Source: Bacillota bacterium | Lineage (GTDB): Bacteria > Bacillota > Clostridia > Lachnospirales > Anaerotignaceae | Length of the DNA stretch: 7,536 bases | Assembly: GCA_017547125.1 (NCBI GenBank) | Contig: JAFYQL010000006.1 | Span: 1 to 7,536, forward strand | Direction of reading: 5' to 3' | Shown here: positions 5,749 through 7,536 of the stretch, piece after piece | Position numbering within the stretch: position 1 is the first letter of the stretch | Layout of the letters: the number at the start of each line of letters is the position of its first letter | The notes under the pieces: model-generated | The model's input: only the letters and a program-made list of their open reading frames with translations | What the model was told of the DNA's origin: nothing | Databases searched by the model: none | Made by a program: the position numbers and the translations under genes

Positions 5749-6339
5749 TTATTTTTCGTTATGTAAAATGTTATCTATCTGCGGCTTTTTAAATTCAAAG
5801 TCGAATATGAAAAGGAATGCCACAACTGCAAGCATCACACAAAGCACACCTGTGTACATTCTGTCGTTAAGGAATTTTCCGAAAATATAAACAATAGGGA
5901 AAATAAGCGCTATTGATGTTACAGGAAGACCGCGGTAAACTTTATTGGCTCCGCCCTCTGTCTGCTGTCTTTTACCCTCAATAACATTGAAAAAAGCAAG
6001 ACGCATAACTGCACATATACAATACGCACAGGCAAGCACTACCCCAAGCACACCACTTGTACCCATGCAGTAGCAAAGCACCGCGGGAAATACGCCAAAG
6101 CTTACAACGTCGCAAAGTGAGTCAAGCTGTATTCCAAAGGCTTTTTCATCATCTGTACGGTCTTTTTTTGTTCTTGCAACCTTGCCGTCAAAGGCATCGC
6201 ACACGCCTGATAAGAAAAGACACAGTATTGCTGCTGTAAATCTTCCGTGTGTAGCCTGAATAATACCAATTACGGCAGAAACAAGGCTTGTATATGTAAG
6301 TATAACTGTATAGTCATAAACACCTATAAATTTAAACAT
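5749..6339 (-). CDS. pssA: CDP-diacylglycerol-serine O-phosphatidyltransferase-like protein
   Basis: A 196-residue integral membrane CDP-alcohol phosphatidyltransferase, predicted to make phosphatidylserine from CDP-diacylglycerol and serine. The family signature is present: D48-x2-D51-G52-x2-A55-R56, then G69-x3-D73-x3-D77, giving the aspartates that bind the two metals. The stretch between Arg56 and Gly69 is 12 residues (TKKDRTDDEKAF) instead of the usual 8. PssA-type features are SLCDVVSFG (74-82) and YRGLPVTSIAL (135-145); these favour PssA over PgsA. Hydrophobic segments lie at about 11-27, 33-47, 78-92, 96-115, 139-155 and 162-182. The ATG follows a GAGGGG 7 nt upstream and lies 20 nt behind the DUF368 gene, so the two are probably co-transcribed. 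No phosphatidylserine decarboxylase gene is in the window. The exact head-group specificity is inferred. Confidence 0.87.
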   Translation of the reverse strand: MFKFIGVYDYTVILTYTSLVSAVIGIIQATHGRFTAAILCLFLSGVCDAFDGKVARTKKDRTDDEKAFGIQLDSLCDVVSFGVFPAVLCYCMGTSGVLGVVLACAYCICAVMRLAFFNVIEGKRQQTEGGANKVYRGLPVTSIALIFPIVYIFGKFLNDRMYTGVLCVMLAVVAFLFIFDFEFKKPQIDNILHNEK

Positions 6340-6359
6340 CTGTTTCCCCTCTTTAACAG

Positions 6360-7190
6360 TTAATATTTTTTAAATAATTTTTTAATTCTTTTATTGTTAG
6401 TCTGAATATCTCCCAAATAGTATGATACTGCAAAACCCATCAACATTACTACTATTGATATTAATGATACCACATTAACGCCAAAACGACAACTTTCATT
6501 AAGAATATTCGGTATCATTGACATAAATAATCCAAAAATAACAGAATATGTCAGCGTATAAAAGCACTTGAAGAGCGTTGTCATAGCAAATGAAATAACC
6601 ACTGCACCGCCCGCAAGGCCAATTATCATAGGCAAAAGAATTTCAAGATTAAAATCTGCAAGTGCGCCAACATAAAGCTCGTAAAGTCCAAGTGTTGAAA
6701 GAAGCACCGCCGGGTCTATGCCAGGTACAATGGCTGTACCTGCAACTGCAACGCCAAGTACTATTTTCTGCACAAGAGTAGGGTCTGTAACCTGCGGAAA
6801 AGCATTTGTATTGACAGTAAAAAGAAATGTTCCAACTATAGCAGAAAGTGCCATTACTGCATAATATTTTCTTGAAAAGCCATTCTTTTTAACTTCGCCG
6901 TAAAAAAGAGGCACTGTGCCTACAATAAGCCCAAGAAAGCAGAAGCGTGTAGGCATTTCATAATTCCGAAGAAAGAAATCAAGGACCTTGCTGAAAAGCA
7001 GCACACCCGTCACCATACCTGCAACAACAGGCAAAAGAAACTTTATTTTGCTTTTGAAATTCACAAAAATTGAACCAAGAGCATCAAGTGTCTTTTCGTA
7101 CAAGCCAACTATGATAAGCAGCACACTTCCGCTAAGTCCCGGTGCAATTCCGCCAAAGCCTGCAATTATGCCTTTTAAAAAGTTTATCAT
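6360..7190 (-). CDS. DUF368 membrane protein, likely undecaprenyl-phosphate translocase (PopT family)
   Basis: A 276-residue polytopic membrane protein of the DUF368 family. Members (PopT) are reported to return undecaprenyl phosphate, the lipid carrier of cell-wall synthesis, from the outer to the inner leaflet. Two halves carry matching motifs: GIAPGLSGSVLLIIVGLYE (14-32) and AIVPGIDPAVLLSTLGLYE (153-171), an internal duplication consistent with the two-fold, re-entrant architecture expected of such transporters. About eight hydrophobic segments are visible, and the C-terminus is basic (KRIKKLFKKY). The ATG at 7190 is chosen because an AAAGGA lies 9 nt upstream and because the longest frame would begin inside the -10 promoter hexamer. 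The gene heads a probable operon with pssA. Transport function is inferred from the family, and this sequence belongs to a branch with APGLSGS instead of the commoner PGVSGGT. Confidence 0.9.
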   Translation of the reverse strand: MINFLKGIIAGFGGIAPGLSGSVLLIIVGLYEKTLDALGSIFVNFKSKIKFLLPVVAGMVTGVLLFSKVLDFFLRNYEMPTRFCFLGLIVGTVPLFYGEVKKNGFSRKYYAVMALSAIVGTFLFTVNTNAFPQVTDPTLVQKIVLGVAVAGTAIVPGIDPAVLLSTLGLYELYVGALADFNLEILLPMIIGLAGGAVVISFAMTTLFKCFYTLTYSVIFGLFMSMIPNILNESCRFGVNVVSLISIVVMLMGFAVSYYLGDIQTNNKRIKKLFKKY

Positions 7191-7199
7191 AACCAAAAA

Positions 7200-7205
7200 T
7201 CCTTT
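7200..7205 (-). promoter_or_regulatory. Ribosome binding site deciding the DUF368 gene start
   Basis: AAAGGA, 9 nt before the ATG at 7190. Other in-frame ATGs at 7211 and 7208 have no comparable site. Confidence 0.55.
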
Positions 7206-7225
7206 CATCATACTGCGTAAATACA

Positions 7226-7231
7226 ATTATA
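7226..7231 (-). promoter_or_regulatory. -10 element of the DUF368-pssA operon
   Basis: A perfect TATAAT on the minus strand, about 36 nt before the ATG, with a predicted start near 7219. The region 17 bp upstream (TGTTTT) is a poor -35, so the assignment rests on the hexamer and its position behind the upstream gene's terminator. Confidence 0.55.
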
Positions 7232-7308
7232 CTACACTTTGCATCATCAAAACAGAGCTATACGATTAAATACGTCAGTTTTGTTTGGTTATATTCTGCC
7301 ATTTGAGC

Positions 7309-7342
7309 AAAAAAACAACACCCAACCGTAAAGTTGGGTGTT
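7309..7342 (-). terminator. Rho-independent terminator of the gene at the right edge
   Basis: AACACCCAAC (7317-7326), a 6-nt loop and GTTGGGTGTT (7333-7342) form a perfect 10-bp stem. On the minus strand it is followed by G and seven T (7315-7309). No T-run follows on the plus strand, so it acts in the minus direction. The stem begins at the last base of the partial gene's stop codon. Confidence 0.9.
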
Positions 7343-7536
7343 CATACAAAAATCAAAGACATATATATTATAGTTATTCCGGCAACTATACACATTACTT
7401 TAAACCATTTTTTGTCAAAGAAAAACGTAACGGCTGTTGTTGCAATAGGTATTGCATGTAAGACAAAAGAATATAGCACTCCCATAGTAATATCTTTAAA
7501 AAGTATCTCTGTTTTATCGGCAAGAATCCATATTAC
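7342..7536 (-). CDS. C-terminal fragment of an unrecognised integral membrane protein
   Basis: The minus strand is open from the right edge for 64 codons to a TGA (7344-7342) and has no start in the window. It begins VIWILADKTEILFKD and ends in GITIIYMSLIFV. Two strongly hydrophobic segments (about fragment residues 18-40 and 46-64) are separated by FDKKWFK, a positively charged loop that suggests a cytoplasmic turn. The stop falls exactly at the base of a strong terminator, which supports a genuine gene end. The family cannot be named from this piece. Confidence 0.75.
   Translation of the reverse strand, partial: VIWILADKTEILFKDITMGVLYSFVLHAIPIATTAVTFFFDKKWFKVMCIVAGITIIYMSLIFV

Overview
The window looks like chromosomal DNA from a low-GC Gram-positive anaerobe, most likely class Clostridia and possibly a Lachnospiraceae-type bacterium. 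This rests on AT-rich intergenic DNA, strong AGGAGG-like ribosome binding sites, sigma-A-like promoters, a CdaA-type diadenylate cyclase, a PrpR/LevR-style sigma-54 activator and a GldA-like metal-dependent dehydrogenase. The placement is inferred from gene content, not from a marker gene. No rRNA, tRNA, CRISPR array, insertion sequence or phage gene was seen.

Left block (1-2400, minus strand) is a compact operon. A perfect extended -10 (TG-A-TATAAT, 2397-2389) precedes a 135-aa two-helix membrane protein. This overlaps by 8 nt a 344-aa polytopic membrane protein, which is followed after 27 nt by cdaA (c-di-AMP synthase). cdaA overlaps by 8 nt the first codons of what is probably cdaR, cut by the window edge. 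The two leading membrane proteins are not recognised and are the best candidates here for undescribed biology, because they are expressed together with, and translated just before, the c-di-AMP synthase.

Middle block (2444-5709) holds a divergent pair. On the minus strand is a 658-residue sigma-54-dependent enhancer-binding protein with a divergent PrpR-like sensor, PAS, AAA+ and Fis-type HTH. On the plus strand is a 362-residue GldA-like metal-dependent dehydrogenase. The 200-bp gap between them holds a promoter for each gene, a paired palindrome (GTTTAAAC-3-GTTTAAAC) lying on the predicted start site of the regulator transcript, and a helically phased CAAAGGC direct repeat. Both promoters look sigma-A type. 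I found no convincing -24/-12 element in front of the dehydrogenase, so the activator's target is unclear.

Right block (5749-7536, minus strand) holds a second small operon. A DUF368 membrane protein (the PopT family of undecaprenyl-phosphate translocases) is followed after 20 nt by a phosphatidylserine synthase-like CDP-alcohol phosphatidyltransferase. The latter converges on the dehydrogenase gene, and the two share one bidirectional terminator. At the right edge, the last 64 codons of a further membrane protein end in a strong terminator; this fragment has no start codon in the window. The overall theme is the cell envelope (c-di-AMP signalling, phospholipid synthesis, lipid-carrier recycling), interrupted by a regulator/dehydrogenase pair that probably serves fermentation or redox balance.

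Start codons were reassigned in four places where the longest frame is not the best-supported one: cdaA, both proteins upstream of it, and the DUF368 gene.
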